From Chrysomallon squamiferum (Eukaryota; Mollusca; Gastropoda; Neomphalida; Peltospiridae), in assembly GCA_012295275.1 (NCBI GenBank), contig CM022665.1, positions 12,152,476 to 12,216,475 of the forward strand: a stretch of 64,000 nucleotides of DNA, read 5' to 3'. This document shows, one piece after another, positions 12,981-28,137 of this stretch. The notes below the pieces were generated by a model that saw only the letters and a program-made list of their open reading frames with translations, ran no database searches and had not been told where the DNA came from. A program made the position numbers and the translations under genes. Positions within the stretch are counted from its first letter, which is position 1; each line of letters opens with the position of its first letter.

Positions 12981-13209
12981 TGATGACATATTACGTCATA
13001 TACTTGTGATCACGTAATCACGTAATCACGTAACAGGTCGCAGCGAATGGCTAAATGGTATTTTCCATCATTCTCCTTAACTAGTTTGACCAATAGGATG
13101 ACTGCGTTCAAGACATTCCGACCAATCATCTTCAGTCATTCTTCACACTCATGTAAAATTCACGTGATGGATGCACGAATGAGAGTTGTCAAAAAAAAAG
13201 TAAAGGGCG
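12981..13209 (+). promoter_or_regulatory. Candidate promoter and alternative first exon of the 14.9 kb bHLHZip gene
   Basis: Several promoter-type elements cluster here in otherwise bland AT-rich DNA. They are a CRE-like TTACGTCA (12991-12998), three tandem copies of ATCACGTA (13009-13032), two CCAAT boxes (13090-13094 and 13122-13126) and a CACGTG E-box (13161-13166). Directly after the E-box an ATG (13167) opens MDARMRVVKKKVKG and runs to a consensus donor, GTAAGT, at 13210. Joined to the acceptor ending at 14918, it stays in frame with the exon containing the 14933 ATG. This would extend the protein by 19 residues. A chance in-frame join has a one-in-three probability, so this is a hypothesis. 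Confidence 0.4.
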
Positions 13210-14035
13210 GTAAGTATTATCATAAAAAAAAGAGAGAGAAATGAAATATATATTAATCCGATATGATGCAAAAAGAAATAATAATTATAATCGTTTTATG
13301 GAGTATTTATATCCTTGATCAGATAGTTATCTTTTCGTGGTAGTTTCTATTACAAACCGTAATTATTTGCATGAAGATCTTATATTTTCATTTGGGAATA
13401 CCTTTAATGCAGGTAGTGCAATACATTTTTATTACAGAGATTTATCAGCTGATACTAATAATACAGGTCGTGACAGAAATAGATTTGCCAGTGAACATAA
13501 CGATGAGACTGCAAAAATATGACGACTAAAGATTTAAAAATATTATTAACCCCAACATCGACATATCCTTATTACTGGCAGTGATGCAGATTGCAGCTTG
13601 GTATTTAATGTTTCACATTTTGATTCTTAATAACAATGAGTTGTTTACAGAAATATAAAGCGCAGCAAGTGTCCGTGCTTCAGATTTAATAACCTGAGTG
13701 TATATGGCAATTGCTCTCTCTAAATTTGTAGATTTCCTTTTTTTATGATAATGCATAACATATTCAAAAAAAAAAAAAAAAGAAGAAGAAGAAAAGTAGA
13801 GATAAGGGAAATAACTGAGTACCTCTGTTTTTGGTATCATATGACGATTATTGTTACAGTAATGAATTGCGGATGAATTGTACTGTTACAGAAATACAAA
13901 TACTTTCGTAAAACTAGTTCTACATAGCAACTGTATTAAAAAAAAAAAAAAAAAACAACAACAACAACAAAACAACAACATGCCTTCATACATTCATACA
14001 TGCATATATATAAACTTAAATAGAGATACACACAC

Positions 14036-14087
14036 ATTATTATTATTATTATTATTATTATTTATTATTATTATTATTATTATTATA
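14036..14087. repeat. (TTA)n microsatellite
   Basis: TTA array with one interruption, about 0.85 kb upstream of the 14933 start codon. Confidence 0.95.
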
Positions 14088-14551
14088 GTTGATGCATTAT
14101 TACTGTTAATGTCGTTCTTGCTTTTACTATTATGATATATTTGTATTTTATGTATAATTATATTAAAGCATTCACATGTATGTGTTTCAGTAATATTAAC
14201 TGTTGGATGGCTGTTATTGCATCTGTTTACATCTTTATTATTTCTGATGATGTCAAAGATAATGACTATAACATTTAATGGGAGGGGAGATAACCGAATA
14301 ACTCTGTTCTCTCCATGGAATAAAGTTCATTTTTATTTAACGCGAAATCAAAGATAAAAGTCAGATGATTATACTATAAAAAACATTTGGTCTGCACGCA
14401 TATCCATACGGCAAAAATATTAAATGATTTTACTACTGTTGTTATTTTACACTATTTTTAGTAAACTGTATTTATATTGTCTTTTTTCTTCATATTAATG
14501 ATACATTTTCTTAGTAGTTTCTTCTTACTTCATAATAATATGAGTCAACAC

Positions 14552-14587
<36 letters not shown>

Positions 14588-14785
14588 ATAAGAAATAAAC
14601 AGAATTAAATATGATAATCTCAGAGTTTTAGCTTGCCTATGGATTAATTGATACTCATGCTGGTAATATAGGTTTTTTTTCCCTGCACAAATAAATAATG
14701 GTAGAAATAATATTAGAAGCAGATTAGTAGTTGTTGTTTTAGTAACTGCTGAAGTAATCTTGATTATAAATATTCATGTCTCTCT

Positions 14786-14822
14786 TATAAATATGTATTA
14801 GATACAATCAGTTTATTATGCA
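14786..14822 (+). promoter_or_regulatory. Candidate TATA/initiator pair ahead of the 14933 start codon
   Basis: TATAAATA (14786-14793) is followed about 30 nt downstream by an initiator-like TCAGTT (14818-14823). That spacing is normal for a TATA promoter and would give a short 5' UTR before the ATG at 14933. The region is AT-rich, so TATA-like strings are common. The alternative is that 14919 is a splice acceptor fed by the exon at 13167-13209. Confidence 0.3.
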
Positions 14823-14932
14823 CTTTCGGTTTCCGTATTCCAGTACAGATCTTTCCTTAAACAAAACCAAGATTTGAGGTTTTTTTAGTGTTTATAACTG
14901 ACATTATTATCATATCAGAACGTAATAGTGAA

Positions 14933-17900
14933 ATGATCCAGTCTCCGTTTTTAGAAATACTGCAGCAAAATGAAAATGATTCGTTTGAAGGGATGGTTGA
15001 CTGCAGTATGCAGTTTTCAGATGAGGTAAGCTTCCCTTGGTTCGTTTCGAAATGCAGACGAAAACAAAACAGCTAAACACTTTTTATTTTCTTTCTTTTT
15101 AATAATTTAGTGTTTATTTATGCACGCTAAGAAAAATTCTATGCATATATCATTTCTTAGTATGTCGTTAACTTTGTATATTAAAATATGCTGGATTATT
15201 TACTTCTCAGTTCATACATTAACGTATGGATGTGTGCGCATGTCCGTATCTAGGTATATTTAGGTATATTTTGGTTGTGTATGTGCATGCGTGCATTTTT
15301 GTATAAGCGTTTTTGTGTTTGTATTTTTATGTGTACGTGAGTGTCAGGGTATCTGAAAAAAAAACAATATCTTTCACTGATTTTATCTTTTGTAACACTG
15401 TGCTTTATATGATATTATATAATGTATGGTCTTTCGAGAATTTATTTTAACTTTGTTTTTTAATAATAACTTATCTTTCTTTGTAAATTAATAATTTATA
15501 ATGATATATATTTAGAAATGTATATGCATTTTTGTTTTATATATTTATTTTTTTAACGTTAAACTGATTTTTTATTACTAATCTATATTGTAAAAGAAGA
15601 AAAAAAAAACCCTATCGGTTTTTCCCAATTAGCTATTTATAGATATTACTCATCTTGATTTGGATCTTTGTCAACATTCCTAGTCTGCTAGTCGGAGAAT
15701 AGTAATAATAATAAAACAATATTCTGAGAATTAAAAAAAACCCAAACAATTATTGTTGTTATTGTTGTTATTATTATTATTATTATTAATATCAATATTA
15801 TTATTATTATTATATCACATATAATATTATATTCTGAATATTATAAAATCCCAAACCACCAAAGTAAATAGCCATATAAAGTACAAAACACAAACACATA
15901 AATAAATAAATAACTAAATAACGTAGATTTCAGACATATAATCAAGAAATATAATTAACACAGTGTATTAAGCTATTTCATCCTAAAATTAAATGACTAT
16001 AAATCGCTGATTCCCAACGTGGGACGCACGCCCCACGGGGGGGGGGGCAATTTGAAAGTGATATAACACGACCAACCTTCCAGTTACACTTCGTCTACAC
16101 ATCTACACATGTTATCATGTATCTGGCAGCACCTATGAGCAGTTTGTCTACACTTTGGTGTTAATTTTGATCATCGTTCCATCGCATGTCACAGATCGCT
16201 GTCGCACGTCAAACTAAACAATCACTGTTACCTTTCCCGTCCTCGTGTTTGGTAGAACGTGGCTATTACTGAAGAAAAGAAATCGCCCGGATATCACAAA
16301 ACTGGGAGATCTGAGGTTAAAACTGACTAAATTAGAGCCTCGAATAAAAAACACTTTTGTAGCATACATCGAGCTCAAGGATCTTACTAAATGTTTTATC
16401 TTCAGCTGGGTGAGTTAAGTTGAACTTAAACTGGAAGGAAAAAACTGTTTGCCTGATTTTTAGCTTTGTTTAAATAATTTTTTTTTTTTTTTTTTTTTTA
16501 TAACTTTATATAACAGTAATTACACTTTTACAAAAACTCAGTTTGTTTTTATATCAAAGGGGGCCGTAAACATTTTTTAGATGTTGAGGTGGGGCATGGA
16601 GCAAAAATGGTTGAGAACCACTGCTATAAACTACAAATAATGATAACGACGACAACAACAGTAATGATAATGATGATGATGAAATGTTGTGTTTAATTTT
16701 GCAGGATTCTTTTACAAATGAGAGAGCAATTACAGAAATTATACTTGATTTAAAAAGTTGTGAAAATGCAGTCAGCTCAGGGGAGTTAAATCATCAGAGC
16801 ATGATGTTGCCTACACTCGAAATTCTCGAAGACGCCTCTCCGTCGACTACGAAGGCATTTGACTATCGGCGGAGTTCCCATGTCACTGCGGAAAAGAAAA
16901 GACGAAAAATGATTCAAGTAAAATTTTGTAAAAACACTTAAGTTATATATAATTATACTGCAGTTATTAGAAAAATGCATACACATGCACTCATATATAC
17001 ATACACACATAAATACATATTATATGCATACATACAAACACTTACATACATATGCATACATACATGCATACAAACACATACACACCGTAACACTCACACA
17101 TACGTATATTCATACATACATACATGCATAACGGACAGAGACAGGCGCATGTAGAGATATACATACATATATTAACATACAGGCTTATATACACACTGTA
17201 TATAAAAGAAGGAATGAAAAAACGAAAGAAGAGAAACAAAACTAAAGTAATATCCGCATAGTTGTTTTTATTCTCTAAAACGAAATCATCAGCATGCAGA
17301 TATAACAGATCAAGCCTATCATTTTATTAATTAGACTTTTAATTGTCTTTAAATAGGACAATCTTTGGCGTCTTGTCAGTCATTTGCCGTCCTACAAACG
17401 TTTTAAAAGCATGAAAACAACAAGCGAGTTGGATGTTATCAGAGAAAGTAAGTAGATATTCGCAAACAAAAGTGAAACCAGGCCCGTCTTTCAGTTAACA
17501 ATTTAATTTAATTTTAGTTATTAATTATGATTAATTATTATTGTTATTATTTTTGTCGCTGTTCTAGATGTTGACGGTGATGATGTTTTTTTCTGTTATT
17601 AGTAATAATGTTGTTGTTGCTGCTGTTATTATTGTTATTGTTACTGTTATTGTTATTGCTATTGCTATTACTATTATTATTATTATTATCCTGTAATAGT
17701 TAAAATAATTATAATATTTGGCTTCTAACAAAGGATACAAACTTTTGAAACTAAAGCTTGCTAGCTAAAAGTTAATGTTATCTTTAAAATGTATTTTAAG
17801 CTATCAGACATGTGAAAAAGCTGGAAGAGGAAAAGAATCTATGGGAAAAAAAGATTCACGAACTTAAGAAAGAAACCGATGAACAGATGGATATAATTAT

Positions 17901-19032
17901 GTAACTATTTTTCATTAACATTAATTTTGTTGTAGTTATAAATGTTGATTTAAATGACAGTTATACTGAAGAATTTTATCTGTACAGAAAGCAGGTTAGT
18001 CTCGCGCGCACACACACACACACACACTTAGACACACACACACACATACACTTAGATACACACATACACCCAGACACACTTATAAACACAAACACACACA
18101 TATACACACTAAGAAGTGTGTGTGCCTATATTTATATGTGTTTTCTAGGGAAACTAAAACCTATATCCATGCTATTATCTATTATCTTTTTATACAAATG
18201 CTTAACCACACACACACACACACACACATACACATGCAAACATAAGTTTATATAAATGCATACACATATGCACATAGCTGTACAAAAAAATATATATAGG
18301 ATATATATATATGTATAGTTACAGACAATAATAAAATATAAATTTTTAGCGAGTTTAAAGACAGCTTGCCTGTGAATGGAATAGAAAAAAAGAAAAGTCT
18401 TGAAAAAACGCTGGAAGAGAGATATGAAGAACACGTCACACGAAATGTTGCTTTAAACTGGAAATATAGCATTGTATCCTTTTCTGCATATAACTGCATC
18501 ACACTGTAATAAATAAATATGTGAAGTAATCACGGCGGCTGAACTGAACTTTATATACGTTCAGGCCGCAGTCTCAACATATGAGGAGACATTCACACAA
18601 AATTTAACATAGTTGATGGACCTGCAATGACGTGCATAATAAAAGTATACATAAATACAAATATATTCGGATCTAAGACATCTGGACTGACATTTCTTTG
18701 CAGCTAATCATTTTAAATGTTGATGCAAACTAATTAAGAAAAGCTAACCAAGTAGTTTATGAGGTCCTAAAAGTTTTACTGAGCAACAGCTTTCATAGGC
18801 CAAATCGTACACAGTTTTTAGAAGTCTGACAGTTTCTGGGAACAAGTTATTTAACCCGCTCTCTGCCCATAGTTACTCTGGAGATATGTGACTACTATGG
18901 AAAATTTTAAATTGATTTGTACTTTATTTTATTTTGCATCATATAATGGAATTTCGAATCGCTGGACATCTGTTAGTTTTGTTTGTGTTGTTGTTGCGAT
19001 TATTTATTTATTTATTTATGTATTTATTTATT

Positions 19033-19074
<42 letters not shown>

Positions 19075-19479
19075 GTTGTTGTTGTTGTTGTTGTTGTTGT
19101 TTCGTTGCCGTTTTTGTTGTAGTTCTTATAATAATATTATTATTACATTGTATATTATTAGTAGTAGTATTTTTATTATTTCTAACATCATTATTATCGT
19201 CATCATCGTCATGACCTTCATAATTATTATTAAAGTAACAGAAGACACAGCATCATTATAGTGGTAGAGCAGCAGTTCCTGAAGTAGAGATATTTAATAA
19301 AACACATTTTTAAAAATGGTTTTACCTTAACCTGTATTCAGTTCAGTTTTATCAGTACAAGTCTTTTCAAGACTTTCAAAGACGAGGTTTCGACAAGCAC
19401 CGCAGAAGAGTTTTTTACTTCAGTTAACAAGTGGTCAGATACACGACTTTCTCTTACTTTCCTTAGATCAGGTATCACA

Positions 19480-19529
<50 letters not shown>

Positions 19530-20101
19530 CACATACACACACACAGAGAGAGAGAGAGAAACACACACATACACACACATACATATATGTATGCGTACGA
19601 ATATACATATATATAAGCACACACACGCACACGCAAATACACACACATACATATGTATGCATATATATTACACATGCGTGAGGATATATATAAGCACAAC
19701 TATATATAAACATACACATATCCATATGCACACAAAAACACACACAAATACACACACATATATACATACACATACATACATACATACATAAATACATGCA
19801 TACATGCAGACACACACACAAACCCATTCTTATATAATGACAGAGTATTAAATATTAAACAGCATAAAAACACACATGCATGCACTTAGACATCATGATC
19901 AAAATAAACAGGCGTAAAATCAGATGGTAAGCATTCGAGTATTGCAAATAATTATAATTTTGTTTGAATTAATCTTTTTTTTAATTTATAGTCGTCGTAC
20001 TCGGCCTGAGAGATATTGGAATAAAAACATCTATTATTACACACCCAGAGCTCTTCGAGGAAGAATTACAAAAAATCGCCAGAAAACCACATTTGGAATA
20101 A
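14933..20101 (+). CDS. Mondo/ChREBP-like bHLH-leucine-zipper factor, short form, paralogue 1 (286 aa)
   Basis: Seven coding exons join in frame: 14933-15025, 16705-16917, 17357-17447, 17801-17900, 18350-18473, 19342-19471 and 19992-20101 (stop TAA). The predicted protein is a nuclear DNA-binding factor. The basic region is at residues 90-102 (HVTAEKKRRKMIQ) and keeps the H-x3-E-x3-R pattern that contacts CACGTG. Helix-loop-helix and a weak zipper follow to about residue 165. Residues 172-286 match the C-terminal dimerisation domain of MLXIP/MLXIPL, with LPxxGI, ERYEE, NWK, FSFI, VSTS and LRS in order. Family members dimerise with Mlx; that partner is inferred here. The N-terminal glucose-sensing Mondo conserved regions are absent. 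Residues 1-89 are short and unlike known domains. NWKYSI replaces the usual NWKFW(I/V), so this copy is the more divergent. An alternative upstream start exon at 13167-13209 is possible. I am sure of the family and less sure of the N-terminus. Confidence 0.85.
16005..16623. mobile_element. Non-autonomous hAT-type DNA transposon (619 bp) in intron 1 of the first bHLHZip gene
   Basis: The left end reads CGCTGATTCCCAACG. The right end reads GGTTGAGAACCACTG, which is the imperfect inverse of the left. The flanks carry an 8-bp target-site duplication, CTATAAAT (15997-16004) and CTATAAAC (16624-16631), differing at one base. CAGTGGTTC-type ends plus an 8-bp duplication are typical of hAT superfamily elements. 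No transposase frame is present inside, so the element is non-autonomous. It contains a G-run (16038-16047) and a long T-run (16480-16499). A short relative with the same ends lies at 57645-57811. Confidence 0.75.
19002..19101. repeat. Compound (TTTA)n-(TTA)n-(TTG)n microsatellite in intron 5 of the first bHLHZip gene
   Basis: Three adjoining simple arrays. The poly-Leu, poly-Ile and poly-Val frames here are artefacts. Confidence 0.95.
19480..19835. repeat. CA-rich microsatellite block in intron 6 of the first bHLHZip gene
   Basis: A pure (CA)n tract starts about 9 nt after the 5' splice site of exon 6 (donor at 19472) and runs to about 19526. A GA patch and mixed CA/CATA/ATATAC repeats follow to about 19835. 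Open frames on both strands here are low-complexity translations of the repeat. Confidence 0.9.
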
Positions 20102-20407
20102 AACGTGATTTTCATTTCGGTGTTTTAATTTTAAAATGTGATTTATTATCTGGGTGAATATTTAAAACTGCAGTTTAAAAATGTGGTAAAGGATTCCTGT
20201 GCTTCTTCTTCTTATAAATATTATTATTATTACTATTATTATTATTACCATTATCATTATTATTACAATTGTTATTATTATTATTACCATTATTATTATT
20301 ATAACCATTATTATTATTATTATTATTATAAATACTAGTAGTATAACATTTTTGTGTTGTCATTTGACATTTAAATCTTTATTTGTCACAATTATAAATA
20401 TAATAAA
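20097..20407 (+). terminator. 3' end of the first bHLHZip gene: AATAAA signals
   Basis: One AATAAA (20097-20102) overlaps the stop codon TAA (20099-20101). It is probably too early to be the main poly(A) signal. A second AATAAA is at 20402-20407, about 300 nt after the stop. Between them the putative 3' UTR carries an imperfect (TTA)n array (20219-20331). The second signal is the better candidate. Confidence 0.4.
20219..20331. repeat. Imperfect (TTA)n array in the putative 3' UTR of the first bHLHZip gene
   Basis: ATT/TTA units with C interruptions, between the stop codon (20101) and the AATAAA at 20402. Confidence 0.9.
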
Positions 20408-20573
20408 CGATTTTAATGAGTCAATGATATTAACTAACTCTGTACACATTTTACTCATATTTGCCTTAGAGTTATCTCCCTTAATTCATTCTTGCATTTG
20501 AGTTTGCAGTAGTTGTGTTCACGAAATCTATTTTTTAATTTAGTGTGAAAGAAAATTAGTATACACAGTAAAA

Positions 20574-20658
20574 CTACCACTACTACTACTGCTACTACTA
20601 CTACTACTAATAATAATAATTATTATTATTATTATTATGATTATTATTATTATTATTA
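20574..20658. repeat. (CTA)n/(AAT)n/(ATT)n compound microsatellite
   Basis: Adjoining trinucleotide arrays. The AAT to ATT switch forms a small palindrome. Confidence 0.95.
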
Positions 20659-21102
20659 AATTTTGTTTTTGCCTCGCCTTTGAAATAATCCCAGAAGAAG
20701 AATAGTGATATTGTTTGACAATATTAAACATGTTTGCTGAAAATGATAGTTACACCTTTTCCTGCCTATTCTAAATATAGAATTACCTGTCATGCTGATT
20801 ATAAAAGGTTCAAGGTTAAGTAGGTTACAAGTGCTTTGTTAGATCACTTTACTAAAGATATATCCGATGGATATTTATGACTTTATCTATTTAAATGTTT
20901 TTTGTTTTAATTCTTAGACTTTAGTGTACACATTTTATGTAGAAGTGTGTACATATGTGTAGTAGCTGTCAACGTTTTTTGTTCATTGACGTCATGTCTG
21001 CTTTTGAAATATTTTCAATGGAATATCGAAACTGTGGCTGTAATAAAAGGGTTAAAATGTTTATGGATGTTGTTTTTTACTACATGTTTATGAATCACAC
21101 GG

Positions 21103-21414
21103 CAATATGAAACATTTATGAATACCATTGTTACATATATTTACAGTTATAAAGCAATATGAAACATTTATGAATACCATTGTTACATATATTTACAGTT
21201 ATATAGCAATATGAAACATTTATGAATACCATTGTTACATATATTTACAGTTATATAGCAATATGAAACATTTATGAATACCATTGTTACATATATTTAC
21301 AGTTATATAGCAATATGAAACATTTATGAATACCATTGTTACATATATTTACAGTTATATAGCAATATGAAACATTTATGGATACCCTTTGTTACCCATG
21401 TTTACAAGTATATA
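21103..21414 (+). repeat. 52-bp minisatellite, about six copies
   Basis: A unit beginning CAATATGAAACATTTATGAA recurs at 21103, 21155, 21207, 21259, 21311 and 21363, exactly 52 bp apart. Copies 2-5 are nearly identical; the first and last are more divergent, the usual sign of homogenisation in the middle of an array. Spacers are not unique, so this is not a CRISPR. Confidence 0.97.
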
Positions 21415-21533
21415 ATGAAATATTTATAAGGGCTTACAGTAACACATAATTTATTGCATACCATTTCTTACATACAGGGCATAAGTATAATTATACTGCA
21501 ATATATCATATTCATATTTACAAACATACATAT

Positions 21534-21535
<2 letters not shown>

Positions 21536-21585
<50 letters not shown>
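21536..21585. repeat. (TG)n microsatellite
   Basis: Pure TG dinucleotides. Confidence 0.97.
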
Positions 21586-21591
<6 letters not shown>

Positions 21592-21908
21592 CTTTCGTAA
21601 CCTAACACTGTTTTACGTTTTTCTTATCGCCAGAGCTAAAACTCTGAATTTATTTTTGTGGACTGTTTGTCAGCTCATACATTTACAGTTAACTGTTGTG
21701 TGGTATCATATATGTTATATTTATGTCTATCGTTTATCAGTGTCTAAACTGGTGTTGGTATTTTTATGGCTTGCTGGTTTGAAAACAACATTACATCATT
21801 AATGGTTGGCGGTTTAAAAATAACTGTACACAGGCTTTCCTCCCTTAATCAGGAATCTAATAGCTTTTAAGGCGGTCTCAGGATCTGAGGAAAATGGAAG
21901 AAGTGTCG

Positions 21909-25260
<3,352 letters not shown>

Positions 25261-25871
25261 GTGTGCTTTTATTATCAACTAGACGATCGTATAAAAAATA
25301 ATTTGCATTAATGAGCACAAATGAAAGCAGCCAATACTTTCTTGTAATTGTTAGTTCACATGTAGGCTAGGTTTTTTTTATTTTTATTATTATTTTTATT
25401 TTTTATTTTTTTTCGTGCAGCTTTGATTCATAAGATTATTATATACTTGCAAATATCTCAAAACACCATTTGTATTTTTCTCTACATTTATAACAAGCGC
25501 CTGACATAAGCAGGCGGAGTTTTGTTCACTATTCGAAAGTTCACCAACAAAAGACATGGTTTGGTAATGGTTCGTTCTCTCTCTCTCTCTCTCTGTCTGT
25601 CTGTCTGTGTGTGTGTGCTTTTATTATCAACTAGAAGATCGTATAAAAATGAGTTGCATTACTGAGCAGAAATGAAAGCAGCCAATACTTTCTTGTAATT
25701 AGTAGGCTAGGGTTTTTTCATACAGCTTTGATTCAGAAAATTATTATATACATACAAATATGTAAAAACATTTGTGGTTTTCTCCATATTTATAACAAGG
25801 TGGGGTTTTATTCACATTTCGAAAAGTTTACCAACAAAAGGAATATTTTTGTAATGGTTCGTTTTCTTTCA
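25261..25871 (+). repeat. Tandem duplication of about 0.3 kb
   Basis: The segment starting GCTTTTATTATCAACTAGA occurs at about 25266 and again at about 25618. It continues through GAAAGCAGCCAATACTTTCT, CAGCTTTGATTCA and CCAACAAAAG in both copies. The second copy is shorter because of internal deletions. A TC/TGTC tract (25576-25607) marks the junction. Confidence 0.85.
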
Positions 25872-28092
25872 GTGCTTTTTATTGTGGGTTTTCTTCTTTT
25901 CTTCTCTTTGTTACTACTAACACTGAGTTGATCTAGTCTGTTAATTTGTGCTATTCGATAAATGTAACAATTTAAATTATTTAAGTCTTATGACAACTGA
26001 ATGTTATTCTTTTATTTTTCTCTCCAGTAAGCCACGTACCGGATAACCTTTTGTTATTTGAATAAACTGGATTTTTCCATGAAGATGACAAAAAATGTTG
26101 GAGTATTTTTGTTACCTGCTTTTTTACAGATAACATTCTTACAGGATATATTATCCTTTTAAAATATTTCTCGAAGTAAACTGAACAAAATTCTTTTGGT
26201 GTCAGTTTCTGCTTCTATTGTCTGATTTTAACATAAACTTTATAACTCTCTGCTTTTAGAGTAATAAACTCAACATTTTCAGTTCTGAATACTATATAAA
26301 ATTCTGATGAATAACTTAAACGGAAATCATATGCTCACTGCATCATGGATTCGTTCAAACTTTAACCTAACCCGTTCTCTGTTGCGAACTTCTGTTTTGA
26401 ATCCTCTGTAAACTTAAATGTTAATCAAACCGAACATTATTATTATTATTATTAATTTTTTTTTTTTTTTTAATTTTTTTTAAAGTTAAGGAACTAAAAC
26501 ATCTTTGAAGCTGTCATTAATTGCATTTAGTTCCGATTTTTAAGAATCCCGTTACAGATGTGTTTGCTTTCCTCGTCGGCTGATGAAATGACTAAGTGAA
26601 TACATGACAGAATAGCGTTTCGAGTATTTTATTGTTTTCTTGACACCTTAAATATTTGCTATAGCTATTAGACAAGTAATTAAGCTGACGCCGACATACA
26701 TGTACATAGATGATACGCTTCAAACGTGACGTTGATACACCTGTAGTTATTTCTGCACGGTGAGAAACAGAGGCAAAGGTTTAGCTTTTTCACCTTACGA
26801 CCCACGGCTGAATATGCAGGTATCTCCTTCCGCTTGCAGGGAGGTTTATGTTCAGTCTTTCTTTTTTTTTTTTTTTTTTTTTTTTTATAAAACATCTTTT
26901 GGTTTTGTTTTATTCTATTTATTTATTTAGTATTTTATTTTTTTTATTATTATTTTTTTTTTAAATTTTAATAATTACAAAATAAATATATTTTATTTAC
27001 TTCATTTATTTGTTTATTGATTGATTATTGTTACTTTAGTAATTATTAATAGATTTTCTGAAAGAAATTATTTACTTTGAATAATCACAAAACTTACGTT
27101 CAAAAAGCATACTAAACATAATAGTTATGCTGGCAGTAATATGAATACAAAACAAAACAAATACAAACAAGCAAACAAATATATTAAATGAAAAAATGCA
27201 CGAAAATAAATTCAGATATTTGCGCAGGACGTTAAACCGAGCCTCTATTGTTTTTGCATCAACGACAACCGAAAACATAATAAATTAAAATATCATTTCT
27301 TTTGTACAGACACTGGAAATTTATAATTGTTTAATTAATAGTTCAAAACGAGTCTCAGACAGCTTCGTAAACTTCACCTGCATAGTACTCAAGATCTGTT
27401 TATAACTTCGGAAGAGTAAAATCTTTAGTTTCAGACCCGCATTTTAACTGAAATCTTAAAGAATGATGAATTACTTTTTGTCTTACGGTATACACCAAGT
27501 GTATGGCGTTCAAAGTTAACTACAGAAGTGGACTTTAGTATCAGTTTTGATGTCTAGCCGATTTCTGTTATCTAAAGACACGAGCTTCACCAAAAAAAAA
27601 AAAATTAAAATATCTTATCAGTAGTGAGATTGGCATTATAATTATGAATGAATGAAAACTGACTTAACGACACGCGGGGCAAGATTTAACCGTAAGCTAA
27701 AACAACAAAAGAGAACTTCTGTTAAATGTTGTTCCCAGTCAGAAGGGGAAAGGACCTCGGTGTGTTTCACTTCAATTACTGGACACATTTTATTTTTTGT
27801 TCACACTCGTCAAATAGGGTTTCTAATTTTCCAGTACTAATGACCTCACTACACCAAAATCCGGTCCTGGTCTGGTGACACTCCAGCTTTTTTTTTTTCT
27901 TCTGATATTGAGTTATTAGGTGCAAGCACCAGGTTTTTGATAACAGCAGTACAAGGGAGTAAATCAGTTTTTGTTTATAGCATAGGTTACCTTAAGAGAT
28001 TAAAAGAAAGGATATACGTATAAGCAACAAAACAGATAGGAAACCATATACCATAATATAGGGTAGTGGTAGGAACACAATATAATGTAAAC

Positions 28093-28094
<2 letters not shown>
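25872..28094. other. No gene seen: AT-rich spacer
   Basis: T-rich runs (26456-26480, 26860-26886, 26936-26962) and no coding exon recognised. Short ORFs contain only simple sequence or lack any family signature. Confidence 0.55.

Positions 28095-28132
<38 letters not shown>
28095..28132. repeat. Poly-T tract, 38 bp
   Basis: Uninterrupted T run, possibly the tail of a retroposed copy on the minus strand, though no body is recognisable. Confidence 0.9.

Positions 28133-28137
<5 letters not shown>

Noticed and set aside
19468-19827. Cys/Val-rich and Thr/His-rich frames on both strands
   Set aside because: Translations of the CA/CATA repeat in intron 6 of the first bHLHZip gene.
21103-21414. 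Possible CRISPR array
   Set aside because: Repeats are contiguous 52-bp units with no unique spacers, in a eukaryotic genome.
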